From: Eumeta japonica
Taxonomy: Eukaryota > Arthropoda > Insecta > Lepidoptera > Psychidae
Reading direction: 5' to 3'
Assembly: GCA_005406025.1 (NCBI GenBank)
Contig: BGZK01000743.1
Location: 62,001 to 126,000, forward strand
Length of the DNA: 64,000 nucleotides
The notes beneath the pieces were generated by a model. That model saw nothing but the letters and a program-made list of their open reading frames with translations. It ran no database searches and was not told where the DNA came from. Below are positions 23,201 to 33,296 of the stretch, one piece after another. Position numbers and translations under genes: made by a program. Numbering within the stretch: position 1 is the stretch's first letter; the number at the start of each line of letters is the position of its first letter.

Positions 23201-25815
23201 ATAAAATTGAAAAACATAACAATATAAAACACAACCTTAATATACAGTTATATTTTTGTATTAGAATCTAATTTAAGTCATCATGAAAGGTTTTATTGAA
23301 TTTTGTTTTATAACGACTTTATATTTTACAATGTGATATATTAAAAAAGAGACGTGCGAACGGTATCTCTAATTTTGTACTAATTAAGTATGTTTTCTGG
23401 TTGCCTATTCCCCCTTCCAATCATCCCAATCCCCATCCATCACTAACCTCTCCATCAGATATCCCTTGCAGACCAAGAGGTCGGCAGTGCACCGGCAAGG
23501 CTTCTGCGGTTGCAAATGTCCATAAACGCCGATTACCACTTACTATATGGCTGATAGCAATCTCATTTTCCCTTCGAAAATGCTAATAAAAAAATTTAAT
23601 TGATAACAGACTTTCTCCTATTTGCACTAGTGACATAATTCCATGTCCCTAGATATACCCAACAAATGGAATTGATGAAAAAGGTCTGCGAGGAGTTGGA
23701 GCCTGAACAAGAGTCAGATCCCGAGGATGTTAAGAGGAAGAGGTTCGAAACTGTTCTAGAACTTATGCAAAAGGTAATAACATTATTTCACTTCCAACCA
23801 TATTAGTCGACCATATCGCATTGTTTGTTTCTTTTTTGGTCATTATGGTCAAATTACTGAACTACTCAACTTACAGTTCTACATAGGGAGTCACTCCAGT
23901 CAAACCACAGAGCATGATTTATTATGTAATTGGGAAATGAATCGAGATTGGATCATTATTACAATCTAGATCTGGAATGAAAATCAAAGTAAAATCATGA
24001 TGAGGGTTAGACACCAAATTAAAATCTAAAACTCAACCCATCCGAAATTTAAATTGATAGTTGAAGCGATATCATGACCAGGGTTGTAACCTAGAGTGGG
24101 ACTGAAATTGGAACCAGGGTCAAAAACCAAAATGGGTTTGAGAGTAAAACCAGGATTGAAACCTATGGTGGAATTGAGATTGAACCTAAAACTGATACCG
24201 GGATGTGGAAGAGGACTGATAATTAGAATTAGGATGAGGTTAATATAATCTTTGATAATAGCCTCATAGTGTTCACATTTGTATCTAAAGAATTTATTCT
24301 ATCTTCAATAGGCCGAAGAAGTGGGTGGTCTGACTGTGTAATTATATTGATCAACTACTTTTTTTGTGTTCTTTTGAAAGAATCTCAACAATACAAGTAC
24401 CTCAATTTCAATGCACAGTTTTATAGATATGCGACATACATTTTCTTAATTTGTGACTGGTATTAACACCGGACAGAATGCTAGGAATGTAATATATACA
24501 TATTATCATCGTCAGCCTGTGTCTCTCCAATGTTGGATACCTCTCCCACGGCTCGGCACCACGCACGGTTCTGTACCTTTCGCATCCATATGTTTCCAGT
24601 GATATCTTTCAGGTTGTCTGTTCACTTGGGCGCTGAACGTCCTATGCTGCATTTTCCATTTCATGACCCTCATTTGAGAACTCGTTTACCCCGTTTGATG
24701 TCCTTTCTATGACAGATGTGACAGGCCCATTGCCACTTCAGATTGCTAATTCTCTCAGCTATGTCGACGAAGTTCAGAATTGTAATCTTGTTCACCAAAG
24801 AAATTCCCAGTATAGCCCATTTTATAGCTCACGGTACAACTGAACTCTGAAGTGGACCAGTCCTGTCATGAGAGGCTATGTCTCTGCACCGCACATCATT
24901 ACTGGCAGGACACACTTATTAACAGACTATGATCTTCAAACAATGTGGTAGTTATGACAAGAACAGATTATGTAGTTTTCCGAATACAACCCAACCCAAT
25001 TGGATTCGTCTGTGTTAGCCTCTATGTTAATGTTATTTCTATTTGACTGGATTGTTTGTGCCAAATACATAATCCTGCACAAAATCAAGAATCACATCCT
25101 CAATGGTAACAGGTCTTGGAAGAATATGCTTATTCAATTTCACTTTCATTTTGTGATTCATCTCAAGACTTAAACATGCCGAGAGGTAACATTGAAGTTA
25201 TCCAACATCCCTTTGAGTTCTTCCAGTGACTGTCAGAATGACCATATTGTCAGCAAAACGGAGTTGAGATAAATTCACCGTTCATGTTAACTCCATGTGT
25301 TTTCCAATCCAGCAGCTTGAATACATCTACCAATATGTTGACAGTTTGGGGGATATTACATCCCCTTGTTTAACTCTTATTCACAGTTAGATCGTTTTCA
25401 TCTGCTGCTATTGTGCTTACACGATCATTACCGCAGCCTAGTACAAATATCTCAACATCTGGTGACAGTCTTTGACATTGTTGTACAGATTTCAGAAGAT
25501 CCTGGTTTCGCCTAAGTCGAAAGCTTTCTCATACATATCACCGACTGTAAATCAAATGCTGAGTTATAGCAGCAAACTTTTTGTTATTCAATAGATCACA
25601 TTGATCCTTGTGAACACTATATGCATAGGTGCTAATGTTCGAAAATATTCCAGAAAAAAAATAAAACTGAAAGTCCTTCATAGACTTGATGGTTTTTTTT
25701 TCAGATGCAAGATCTGGGTCAGCCGCCGACAGAGCTCGTAGGCGACATGGGGTCAGCTCCGACTGGATTTATGGCGCCGAACAACCAAGAACAAGGGCAG
25801 TGCAATATTATGTAG
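11192..25815 (+). CDS. PEX19: peroxisomal biogenesis factor 19 (gene span, eight coding exons)
   Basis: PEX19 binds newly made peroxisomal membrane proteins in the cytosol and delivers them to PEX3 at the membrane. Exons are 11192-11258, 12313-12486, 12794-12844, 18588-18688, 20943-21065, 21602-21753, 23653-23773 and 25705-25815. Every junction has GT/AG and matching phase, and the total is exactly 900 nt (299 residues plus TAG). Residues 11-25 form the acidic amphipathic PEX3-binding helix (LVDSELDDLLDSAL). Residues 173-209 hold the most conserved core (QSLLSKEVLYPSLKELV). Residues 296-299 are the CaaX farnesylation box CNIM. The length matches what I recall for human PEX19. Introns carry a hAT (intron 3), a LINE end and mariner (intron 4), an HTH-bearing element (intron 6) and an RTE LINE (intron 7), none touching an exon. 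Introns 1 (11259-12312) and 5 (21066-21601) show nothing recognisable. Confidence 0.95.
12313..12486 (+). CDS. PEX19: PEX19 exon 2
   Basis: Acceptor TTTCAG, donor CCAG|GTTTGT, phase 1 to 1. It completes the helix with SALQDM and continues through WSEEFIKEAASQFEANMAAI, which corresponds to the family's second N-terminal helix. Confidence 0.93.
12794..12844 (+). CDS. PEX19: PEX19 exon 3
   Basis: A 51-nt micro-exon after a T10 tract and CAG, ending GCAG|GTAAGA, phase 1 to 1. It encodes EEQITQEQIAQTFTKMA, matching the EQFQKLSEAA segment of the family. It is easy to miss by ORF length alone. Confidence 0.88.
14409..14556 (+). repeat. AGGGTTCTGTAC-type lepidopteran repeat fragment inside the hAT
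   Basis: TTTTTAGGGTTCTGTACAAA, CCGTCTGTGTGTCACAGCCA and TTGCTCCAAAACTA then GTGAAATTTGGTA follow the layout of an abundant lepidopteran repeat. Related copies are at 60765-60965 and 62037-62665. It stops abruptly at the inverted repeat beginning at 14557. Confidence 0.55.
14557..15281. mobile_element. candidate DNA element with perfect 25-bp inverted ends, nested in the hAT
   Basis: The sequence 14557-14581 is the exact reverse complement of 15257-15281 (TAGTGTAATTTTGGTACTTG plus 5 more). The 725-bp interval has no coding capacity that I recognise. The left end interrupts the repeat at 14409-14556, so this looks like a MITE inserted into that repeat. TA at both ends would fit a TA target. 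Confidence 0.6.
15413..17974 (+). pseudogene. hAT transposase, ZMYM1-like, broken
   Basis: Begins MSGRKYKSGAEKRKLQ, typical of this transposase group. At 15786-16235 a TTF-type zinc-finger region follows (RSWLTYSTSVGAVFCLPCKL with CX2C, then W-H-C residues). The middle (16236-17329) is split among frames by stops and small indels, including the VPCAAHSLNLVG motif near 16802. At 17330-17974 an open stretch carries the C-terminal hAT dimerisation motif (LPITSCEAERSFSKM). Intact relatives are about 700-800 residues. Several frame changes and stops make this copy inactive. Confidence 0.88.
18588..18688 (+). CDS. PEX19: PEX19 exon 4
   Basis: Acceptor TTCATTCCTCAG, donor GATGAG|GTTAGC, 101 nt, phase 1 to 0. 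It encodes EAAAQVLNQKPGENGTDETA then GSGESALEPDRVDE. It is needed because exon 3 ends in phase 1 while exon 5 starts in phase 0, and no other 1-to-0 exon was found. It lies 273 bp downstream of the hAT target duplication. The peptide is a low-conservation linker, so this call rests mainly on phase and splice sites. Confidence 0.78.
19014..19270 (+). mobile_element. LINE 3' end, copy 2, in PEX19 intron 4
   Basis: GTGTTTCAATATTTTAATGA, ATTAAACTGCTCAGATGTTA, CGTGTTATTTATAAGTATTG, GGGAATAGGTGGTAATG and a final TTTTTCATTTGATTT follow the order seen in the other three copies. Confidence 0.7.
19604..20864 (+). mobile_element. mariner transposon, 1.26 kb, in PEX19 intron 4
   Basis: Inverted ends TGAGGACTGCTATTTTTGTA (from 19604) and the inverse of TGAGGGCTGCTATTTCTGTG (to 20864) are flanked by TA on each side (19602-19603 and 20865-20866), the mariner target. 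The size is normal for mariner. Confidence 0.88.
19790..20808 (+). pseudogene. mariner transposase, broken
   Basis: Fragments in order: DFRAMIYYDFRHGL (N-terminal helix-turn-helix), SMLSDEFKESRPESVIVPQN (19938 on), VRQLIIQNRHVTYREV, then ILHHDNAGRNN, which contains the second catalytic Asp (about 20502-20535). Next come HPLYSPDLAPNDFYLFPSMK with the third Asp of the DD34D triad (20570 on) and a C-terminal tail. A deletion removes much of the middle around 20150-20330 and frames change several times. Inactive. Confidence 0.85.
20943..21065 (+). CDS. PEX19: PEX19 exon 5
   Basis: Acceptor TTTTTGTTCCAG, donor GGTCAG|GTATAT, exactly 41 codons, phase 0 to 0. VTAAISQTLQNLSTNAENLQ corresponds to the family's ETLSGLAKNATDLQ helix. 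The exon begins 77 bp after the mariner's right end. Confidence 0.92.
21602..21753 (+). CDS. PEX19: PEX19 exon 6
   Basis: Acceptor TTTCTTTAG, donor GACAG|GTTAGT, phase 0 to 2. MMQSLLSKEVLYPSLKELV and KYPVWLQ are the best-conserved part of PEX19 and belong to the cargo-binding C-terminal helical domain. Confidence 0.95.
22111..23163 (+). mobile_element. DNA element with DUF4817-like HTH relic, in PEX19 intron 6
   Basis: Imperfect inverted ends of about 40 bp: CAAATATTCATAACCTTCTT then TTTTAGAACAACTTC at 22111-22145, with the inverse at about 23115-23160. The interior (22459-22735) reads as a helix-turn-helix domain of the kind found in insect transposable elements: AIEYANMICCW, ALKLYSKTYPDSQQSASSRV, ILRAVYRLRNNLP, HLEKRILRFLRDF. 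Stops follow. Two GC-rich patches (22250-22350 and 23015-23060) lie inside. Confidence 0.6.
23399..23560 (-). repeat. lepidopteran interspersed repeat fragment
   Basis: The reverse strand reads GCCTTGCCGGTGCACTGCCG next to ACCTCTTGGTC, like the widespread lepidopteran repeat with a GCGTTGCCGGCCTTT core. It is recognised from memory of that family; boundaries are approximate. Confidence 0.5.
23653..23773 (+). CDS. PEX19: PEX19 exon 7
   Basis: Acceptor TCCCTAG, donor CAAAAG|GTAATA, phase 2 to 0. It contains MKKVCEELEPEQESDPED and RFETVLELMQK, matching the family's CKICEQFE...RFEMVLDLMQ. Confidence 0.94.
23925..24245. repeat. cryptic low-complexity repeat
   Basis: Loose repetition of units such as GGGACTGAAATTGGAACCAG, AGGATTGAAACCTATGGTGG and GGAATTGAGATTGAACC. 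A similar style appears at 10205-10280. No coding meaning seen. Confidence 0.5.
24505..25590 (-). pseudogene. RTE-type LINE reverse transcriptase relic, in PEX19 intron 7
   Basis: On the minus strand, pieces run from about 25400 down to 24510: GM*YPPNC-like remnant of the QGD region, then LRFADNMVILTVTGRTQRD (25270-25210), which is the FADD box with the second Asp changed. VLPVMMCGAE follows (about 24925), then a conserved C-terminal stretch (KWQWAGHICHRKD-like, near 24730), and the terminal RYRTVRGAEPWERYPTLERH. Stops and small indels are numerous. The pattern matches RTE endonuclease/RT proteins common in Lepidoptera. Confidence 0.78.
25705..25815 (+). CDS. PEX19: PEX19 exon 8 with CaaX box
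   Basis: After a T-rich tract and CAG the frame reads MQDLGQPPTELVGDM and ends GQCNIM then TAG. Cys-Asn-Ile-Met is a farnesylation-type CaaX motif, as in other PEX19 proteins, where farnesylation raises affinity for cargo. Confidence 0.95.
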   Translation: MQDLGQPPTELVGDMGSAPTGFMAPNNQEQGQCNIM

Positions 25816-27130
25816 TGGCATGTGTAAATAGAGCTAGAAGTAGAATAGTATCAGTTAGGTGTTAGTAAAGATCCGGAAATCTAGAGGCTGGGAATCATAA
25901 AAAATGGGCAACGATTGCACCTTTACGTGCCAAATGTTTTTTTAACATGTGGATACAATAGAAATCTATTTTTGATAACAAGCGATACTTTCAAGAATAT
26001 AATTGCATCCATAGTTGAAAAATTCTTGAAGGAGTCCATCATTTCAATATGTCAATGTGCAAGGTGTATACTATGTACTCCATGTTTAGCTTTAAGATAT
26101 AAATGCTTAAAGGCTGTTACTGTTATAAATTGTGTGTATAATTTTTGAATGCCTCTTTTTGAATTTCTATTTGTATCGTTCGAAAAATTTGAGATTTCTT
26201 CGTCTTTACTGACCCTAATTTATGATTTTTTATCGTTGCGATAAGATCATGTTCAGATGAAAGAGTCAAACGAGACACAATTCAAAGCATTTGAACAAAA
26301 ATATTGAACATAAACAACCAATTTTTTTGGGATTATGTTCATGTTCAATTTTTATCAATGTGAAAAGCCAATTTGGATATAGTTATAAAAGCATTTAGTG
26401 GTTCATATAATTTTGTATATTATATTGTCACAATTTGTGGAAATCATGGGCTGAATCAAAATTTAAATTTAAAGGCTTTGTTTTTGTATTCAAATAATAA
26501 AAGCATTTTTGTTATCAATGAACCAAAAATTAATGAATCCTTTTTTATTGAATTAGTTAATGACACTGAATGGTATTTTATAAATAATTTAATTTATAGC
26601 AGTTATGTGTTACTACATTTGGGGGCTTTCAAGTATTATGTAAACAAAACTTCAATGATTTTAAACCCCCATATATGTAGTCTAAAAAAATACATCGCAA
26701 GAATGTTTTAAATTTTTATATTAAAACATGTCTAGGGCAACCTGAATTGAACAATGTTTTATTTACAAAGACTACTATATTTCACCATAACCATAACAAC
26801 AAAAATATTAATGTAAATTACAAATATTGTTTTTGAGACTGAATTTATTTGTCTTGCGTAGGACTTAAAATACGTAGTTTATTTACGTAATACTCGAATG
26901 TCCCGTTTCAGATATCAAGATAATTTCACTTTTGCTATATTTACTTCATATATTTATGTGAAATATATCTGATTTACTTTGGCCAATAACTGCTAACATG
27001 TAGTGATGAATGTAAAAGTTTAATGTACAGACATTATTATACTTATTGTTTTTAGATTACCATTGAAATGCTAAAAAATGTTCTTACCAAAGATTTCACA
27101 TTATCGAAAATATTTCAAACTGTAAATGAG
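25816..27130. other. 3' flank of PEX19
   Basis: Contains the PEX19 3' UTR of unknown length. An AATAAA at 26496-26501 is a possible polyadenylation signal. A 112-codon plus frame (26373-26711) is AT-rich, has no recognisable domain and is probably chance. Confidence 0.4.
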
Positions 27131-27295
27131 TACAGTACAATGCACGAAAATCTGCCGCTTTAAATTGCCTACAAATGATTTAATGCGCAGGATAACGCCC
27201 CCCAACCGTCCCTTCTTCTCTGCGTTCCTACTTTATGCCATTGGAACGCTTTCTTGTCTAACTTTACAGCGGCAGAGTTTCGTGCGTTGTTGTTC
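27131..27295 (+). mobile_element. Tc1-type MITE, copy 3
   Basis: Starts TACAGTACAATGCACGAAAA. The interior shares CTGCCGCTTT, ATTGCCTACAAATGATT, CTTCTTCTCTGCGTTCCTAC and CTAACTTTACAGCGGCAGAG with the other copies. The right end after TTTCGTGCGTTG has decayed. Confidence 0.72.
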
Positions 27296-29376
27296 TTTAA
27301 TATATAAATTTTGTTTTGATTTTTCGAATTAATGAAACTTTTTTCTATACCTGAAATACATTTATAAATAACAATTTTACCATGATATACATAGATTCTT
27401 AGTATATATTGCCATTTGATCAGATTTGCAATTGAAATAAGTTTAATAATCATTGTTGTGGCACAAATTCATTTAATGGGTTCCAGTAGATAGATATCTC
27501 GCTTCTCACATGTTTTTTAACTAATCATCACCCCCTAGGGTTACATTCAGGCATGGCTGAAATGATGTTTATCTGATGGTACCACATACGTTTTTGTTTG
27601 GGTGCCTTATGCGGTAATAATAACCTAACATAATTTTTTCCTTGTAATGTAAATGTACTTCCTATAAATAGATACTTCTCTATTATTTATAAAATGACAA
27701 TGTACGAGGGTTAAAATCAAAGGGGTTTAAATTATTGTTACAATATTAGGAAAACCTAATAGTGGTAAAAATTAAACAAAATGAAGGTACTTTAAGCAAA
27801 GGCGTTGTGTTACGGAAGAGAGTTGTCGAAAGAAGAATAATCATGGTTGTGGGTTCCGCGAACGCGGCGAAAGTATGTGGAAATATTACGATGGCGCTAA
27901 TACGCGTTGGTGGTGTATGTGGTGGAAGATTTAGTCGGGACTGCTGATCGAGAATCTGGAACTTTATGATGATCAAGCGACATCACTTGGCACTCGAAAC
28001 CTCACAAAATTAGATGGTACCGATTGTCGCCAAAGTGAGAACGGAACGCGAATTAGATCGCAGACAACGTTATTTTTAAAAAGTGCCTTCGCTCGTAAAA
28101 ACAGTTTTGTTATCTTAAATCTTCATTTAAAGAGCGTTTGAAAGTTTATGAGATGCTTCGATTTTTGATAATTCTGTATCGTTTAGATCTCTGAAGATTG
28201 CTGGTGTGACTTTCTTATCTAGGCCTGTATTATAGAATAATTTTAAATATGTAATGTCTTGATTTTTATATTCTCAATGTAAATTAAATTTTTCTGTATC
28301 ACTTTACCGATAGTCACATATACATGCTTTTTTTTTAATTCACCTATGGAATATTATAAATCCAATTGTAAATTACTTTTCAATGTATCACGTCATTTTG
28401 TTGAACTTATTATTTATTTTTTGTTTAGCTGGAATATGTTGTTAATAAATATTAGTTGACACAATATTTACTTGTCTAATTTAACTTTTCCTTCATTATT
28501 TTGAAATCACAGACAGACACATTATTTGTATGAATAGATTAAGATTTTGAAGATTCAATTCTACATGATGACTTTTCAAGAAGCTAGAATTATAGATTCT
28601 GGAAGATTTTTCAAAACTTCTATGTAGCTTATATCAAAGGCTTTGCTTAGGGCTGTGAAATCAACACAGGAAACGTGTTGAATCCTCTTCAAGGACCTAA
28701 TGTAGGTAGAAAACTGCCTTAATTTTTTTATATAAATCCACATAAATCGTTGTAATTGGGCTCGGTAAAGGTGAGTAAAATGTCAAGATTCGAGGAACAT
28801 CGTCTCATTTTATAAAAATCTTTTTATTGTATCTAAATAATTCTTACTAAATTGAAATGAAAAACTTTACTTACCTGCAAATGAACAGTTTTATTGATGT
28901 CGGAAATCAAATAATGTGTAATTTTTCATCATTTTTACCATGGATTGAAAAGTTAGAAAAAACATCGTTGCAATGAAACTCCAACCTAAAAAACATTATT
29001 GGAATCACTACATAGCTAAGATGTATTTATTAATTATAAGTAACGCTTTTACGGTGTGGTCCATAGAGTCAACACTCTTGGCAAATCCACTATGAAATAG
29101 AAATCATTGGTAGTAAATATAAGTTATTTTTCAATTTCTGTAGATATTTTTATCACACATACCTCAAATTTAATGTTTGAACATGCGAAGTTATAGTTTA
29201 ACGGCATCTCAAATGATCACACAAATAAGTCTTAATAATTAGAGTGAGGTTTCAGTATTCGGCCGATATTCTACCAAAGCTACCAAAAAAACATTGTTAT
29301 CTTGAAGATGTATTAACACATCATACCTATTAATATATGCGACGTGGTTTTCCTTTACGCTTCAGTCATATAATAT
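27296..29376. other. intergenic, little recognised
   Basis: The only hint is a minus-strand fragment around 28720-28560 reading HVSCVDFTALSKAFD, which resembles the DLSKAFD box of LINE reverse transcriptases. A small GC-richer patch at 27840-28060 has open frames on both strands but no recognisable domain. Confidence 0.4.
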
Positions 29377-29466
29377 AAGGTTGAGGAAAAAGTATTTCGT
29401 ATTTTATATAAAATATCACAATATTTTTTCATCATATTTTATTTATATTTAATTATTGTATATGAA
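29377..29466 (-). mobile_element. mariner right-terminal piece, separated from its body
   Basis: AAGGTTGAGGAAAAAGTATT then TCGTATTTTATATAAAAT and TTTATATTTAATTATTGTAT match the intact arrangement at 55839-55935. There this terminus runs straight into the transposase C-terminal coding region. Here the coding part resumes only at 33297, so about 3.8 kb has been inserted. Confidence 0.7.
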
Positions 29467-29756
29467 TATATTGTAGCGTGTATGTATTGAGATTGTGAAA
29501 CAAAGAAGGTAAGAAAGACAACTTTGTTTATTTGATCAGTTCTTCGATTTCTCTGTTTATGAATCTCATGTACACTTATTCTAACACATCAAACATTTCA
29601 CGATCCATTTTTATATCTATCGACTCTTCTATTTCTCGTCAACTAATATTCTACATACAATTCAGTTTAAAATAGAAATGGAACCCAAGTTCACGAGACT
29701 AAGCACGGACGCCGGATGCCTTATATGCCACCTATACCTAGTTCAGGTACTACAAT

Positions 29757-29778
29757 ATATATATATATATATATATAT
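29757..29778. repeat. (AT)n microsatellite
   Basis: About 22 bases of alternating AT. Confidence 0.9.
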
Positions 29779-29806
29779 TTATCCGACAAATCTAGTTGTC
29801 TAGTCA

Positions 29807-29899
29807 ATTCAGTCTTATATAAAAATGACCATATCTCACGATCAATAGATCTTTAAATCAGTTTTATCTCTAATTTATATAGAAAATTGGATGCTCTAG
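29807..29899 (+). repeat. left arm of a split inverted repeat
   Basis: TCAGTCTTATATAAAAATGA, then CTCTAATTTATATAGAAAAT and TGGATGCTCTA are repeated in reverse at 33085-33180. The hAT at 29902 was inserted just inside this arm. With the hAT removed, the arms are about 190 bp apart, as in a foldback MITE. Confidence 0.72.
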
Positions 29900-29901
29900 A
29901 T

Positions 29902-32901
29902 CAGTGATTCCCAAAGTGGTCCAGGTGGACCCCCAAGGGTCCACGGGAGACTTGCTGGGGGTCTACGTAGGCGTGAACAAAAAATTGGGGTCCATAAGAT
30001 GTTAATGGGGGTCCACGAAAATTTATCTGCTTTTGATAGCACCTACATTGTTTTAAGTACCTAACTAAGCAGATAATATTTTAATAAGGCAAGCGACTGT
30101 TACTTGTCCAAACTTGCGTATTCGATATAACGTACAATTTCGTGTATAGACTTGCAAAGCGCTATCCGCCCGACAATGCTTAATGCTTGTTCAGACATGA
30201 ACTTGATCACCACTATAAATACTTGATGCCAAAGGCAAACTCATTCATTTGTTTCCGGAATTTCGAAAAATAGATGTTAGAAAATTTATATCAGTGTTTG
30301 CTAGTGCCGGAGAAAAGTAAGTACCTACCTTTTTTTTGTTATAGTACTTAAGTATTTTGTTTACGTGTACTAGTCGGTTGATCACAACTGCTTGTATAGA
30401 TAGGTAACTTAGTAACTTACAGATATTTAAATTGTCCTCTTTCGATTTAAAGACAAACACAGCACGTTTTATTCAATTGTTTTTCACGAGAAAGCTGCCT
30501 GTATAAAAAGGCCGAATAAGCAATATTGCAGAGCAATTAATTTTGTAATTTTTCTTGCAAATGCGCAGGCGACGGGAAAAGGGCGGGGCTTGAGCTTCGA
30601 TGCCAGTTTGTCACGTTTCAACAATGAAGCCGCAGACAAAAAATACGCAAATACACGGAGCGCGTGAACTCATTGATTTGATGAAATGTTAGTTATCGTT
30701 TTTATGGACAATTTTGGGATTTCGACTTTTATTTTTTTCTACACAAATATGATCAGTATTCGATACTGAGCGGTGTACTTTTTATTTGTACTATTAAAAA
30801 TTAGTGGTGAATTAGGTACTTTAAAATTGATCCCGATTTGTGAAAACGTCTGTATTTGTCTTAGCGGTTTATTAGTTGGTCCCTTTACAAGCCGTAATTC
30901 TATTTCCACGTGCTGACAAAGGCTGCGGTGTGATACCTATATTCAGAAAAAAACTTGGTTACTAAAACATTTTTTTTTACAGGTAAGGTAACTGACACGA
31001 AACATGGCTACAGCAAAGAAAAAATGTGGACAATATAGTGTCGATTATTTGAAATATGGTTTTGTTCCATCAGAGGCAGACAAATAATTGCCCATGTGCC
31101 TATTATGCAACAAAGTTTTGAGTATTGACTCTATGAAACCATCAAAGCTCGAAGATCATCTAAAAAGGTGTCATACTGATAAAATAGGTAAAGATTTAAA
31201 ATATTTTCAAACATTGGAGGAAAAATATGAAAAGAGACCCGATTAATTTTACCCGCTGTTGAAGAGGTTTTAAAAACTGTTTTGCACAAATCTCCATTTG
31301 ACGTACTAAAAAGAATTCCATTAAGTAACAATACTGTACAAAGACGCATTGATGAAATGAGCTCTGATATCGAAAGTTTTTTGTGAAATCATCTGCAAAA
31401 AACTCATTTTTCTATGCAACTGGACGAGTCAACGTTACCCGGTAATGAAGCATTATTATTGGCATATGTCCGATTTATTCTGGAGGAAGAAATTCACGAA
31501 GAATTGCTACTTGCCAGAACTTTGGAGACTGACACTAAAGGCGAAACAATATTTAATGTCCTGAGTAATTTCTTTACGGAAAAATCGATTCCATTTACAA
31601 ACATTATTTCAGTGGCAACAGACTGAGTTCCTGTAATGGTCGGGCGATATCATGGGTTTGTAAATCATCTCAAAAGAATTATACCAGGACTTATAGCTAT
31701 TCATTGCGTAATCCACCGACAACATCTTGTGGCAAAACATTTAAGTGACAGGTTGAACCAATCTCTTCATTTTGTAATCAAAGCTGTCAACAAAATCAGA
31801 AGCAATGCATTGAATACGCGTTTATTTGCTCAATTGTGCGACGAAAATGATGAAGACTTCCAACGACTGCTCTTACATACTGAAGTGCGCTGGTTGTCGA
31901 AAGGTGCATGCTTAACGAGATTTTACTCTGTTTTCGATTCCGTGTTAGAGTTCCTAGAAAGTAGAGATTTAAAAGAAAACTTGATCAAATTCAAAGCAGA
32001 CATTGCGTATTTGCCAGATTTGTTTAAAAAAATTAATGATATTAACTTGCAGTTACAAGGGGACAGCCTGAATTTAATAAAAACAAAGGGGATAATTTCT
32101 GCTTTTCTTGGGAAATTGAAATTTATGAAGCAAAACATTAGTCGGCGCGAATTCTCTCAATTTCCAAACTTGTCGCAGGTAGAATGTATTGATGAGGATA
32201 TCCATACCTACAGTCACATTTAAGTGCCCTGCATGATGACTTCAAAACCAGGTTTGAAGATATTCTGACGATGGATATACCACCATGGATCATAAATCCA
32301 TTTGATGAAACGGAAGTGGCCAATGTTGTATTACAAGAGGAGCTGCTCGAGCTAAGCACCAATGAGGAGCCGAAGGTGAAATTTAGAAAAGGCTACCAAA
32401 CATTTTGGCTGCAAGCAGAAATACCCAAAAAATATCCTGGACTGTGGGAAATCGCAAGGAAATTTTTAATAGCTTCCCTCGTCATACCTTGTCGAAAGGA
32501 GTTTTAGTGCCGTTACAAACCTCTTAACAAAAAGGAGCAAATTAAACATCACAGAGCGGGGATTTGCGGTTATTGCTCACAAAAATAAAGCCTAACATTG
32601 ATCGTTTGCTGACACTCCATCAAATACATCCTTCCCATTAATTAAAATTATGACCTGAACCTATATTACCTTATTAATTTTTTCTTGTAATTCTATTCTT
32701 TTAATAAATAAAGTGTTATAAAATGTACAATTTTTCGTTTTTATTTTACCTATCGAAATATAGGGACAGAACTCAGAAGCGACACAATTTTTATTTTTTG
32801 GCGACTTTAAGAATGTGGTAGAAATGTAGCAGCAGGGGGTCCACCGAAACCAGTAAAATTTTGAAAGTGGTCCACGAAAAAAATAAGTTTGGGAACTACT
32901 G
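29902..32901 (+). mobile_element. hAT transposon (ZBED5/Buster-like), 3000 bp
   Basis: Ends CAGTGATTCCCAAAGTGG and (inverse) CAGTAGTTCCCAAACTT are flanked by a perfect 8-bp duplication CTCTAGAT (29894-29901 and 32902-32909). CAG...CTG ends and 8-bp duplications are hAT features. Sub-terminal GGTCCA/TGGACC motifs are repeated at both ends. Confidence 0.93.
31004..32600 (+). pseudogene. ZBED5-like hAT transposase, broken
   Basis: Begins MATAKKKCGQYSVDYLKYGF. A BED-type finger follows (MCLLCNKVL...LEDHLKRCH), preceded by a stop at 31084. Next is MQLDESTLPGNEALLLAYVR (31414 on), holding the first catalytic Asp region. Then comes ATD interrupted by a stop (31624), HCVIHRQHL, TEVRWLSKGACLTRFY (the RW motif, about 31880) and downstream helices to 32223. 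Then a frame change leads to PPWIINPFDE (32281 on), and finally remnants of the C-terminal dimerisation region. Several stops and shifts; inactive. Confidence 0.88.
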
Positions 32902-33084
32902 CTCTAGATTAAAGGTCTTGTATACTTTTCATTAATTTAACTATTTAAAACATATTTGAGGTCAAAGGTTGAAAAAATAAAAATAACTTACTGAAAAACA
33001 ATGACTAAAACTCATGTGACAATAATTGTTTTTAAGTAAATTACAAAATAATAAAAAAAAGTTATCTTCTTTTAAATTCTTCAT

Positions 33085-33180
33085 TGTAGAGCATCCAATT
33101 TCTTATAGAAATTAGAGATAAAAACTGATTCAAAAATCTATATATTGATGGTGAGATGTGGCCATTTTTATATAAGACTG
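33085..33180 (-). repeat. right arm of the split inverted repeat
   Basis: Reverse complement of 29807-29899 with scattered differences: TAGAGCATCCAATTTCTTAT, AGAGATAAAAACTGATT and GGCCATTTTTATATAAGACT. Confidence 0.72.
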
Positions 33181-33296
33181 ATTTGAAAATGGAAATCACG
33201 GTGAGCATGGTCTTCCCATCAATATTAAGAGCTCACCTAGCAACTGGTTTCTATGTGTCGGATCAAAAGAAATTGATTTTTTTGGCCCACCTTGAT

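Noticed and set aside
26373..26711. 112-codon plus frame downstream of PEX19
   Set aside because: Composition is that of translated AT-rich DNA, with no motif and no splice or promoter signs.
29472..29655. Possible solo LTR with TGTAG...CTACA ends
   Set aside because: The flanking bases do not form a target duplication and no internal LTR features are visible.
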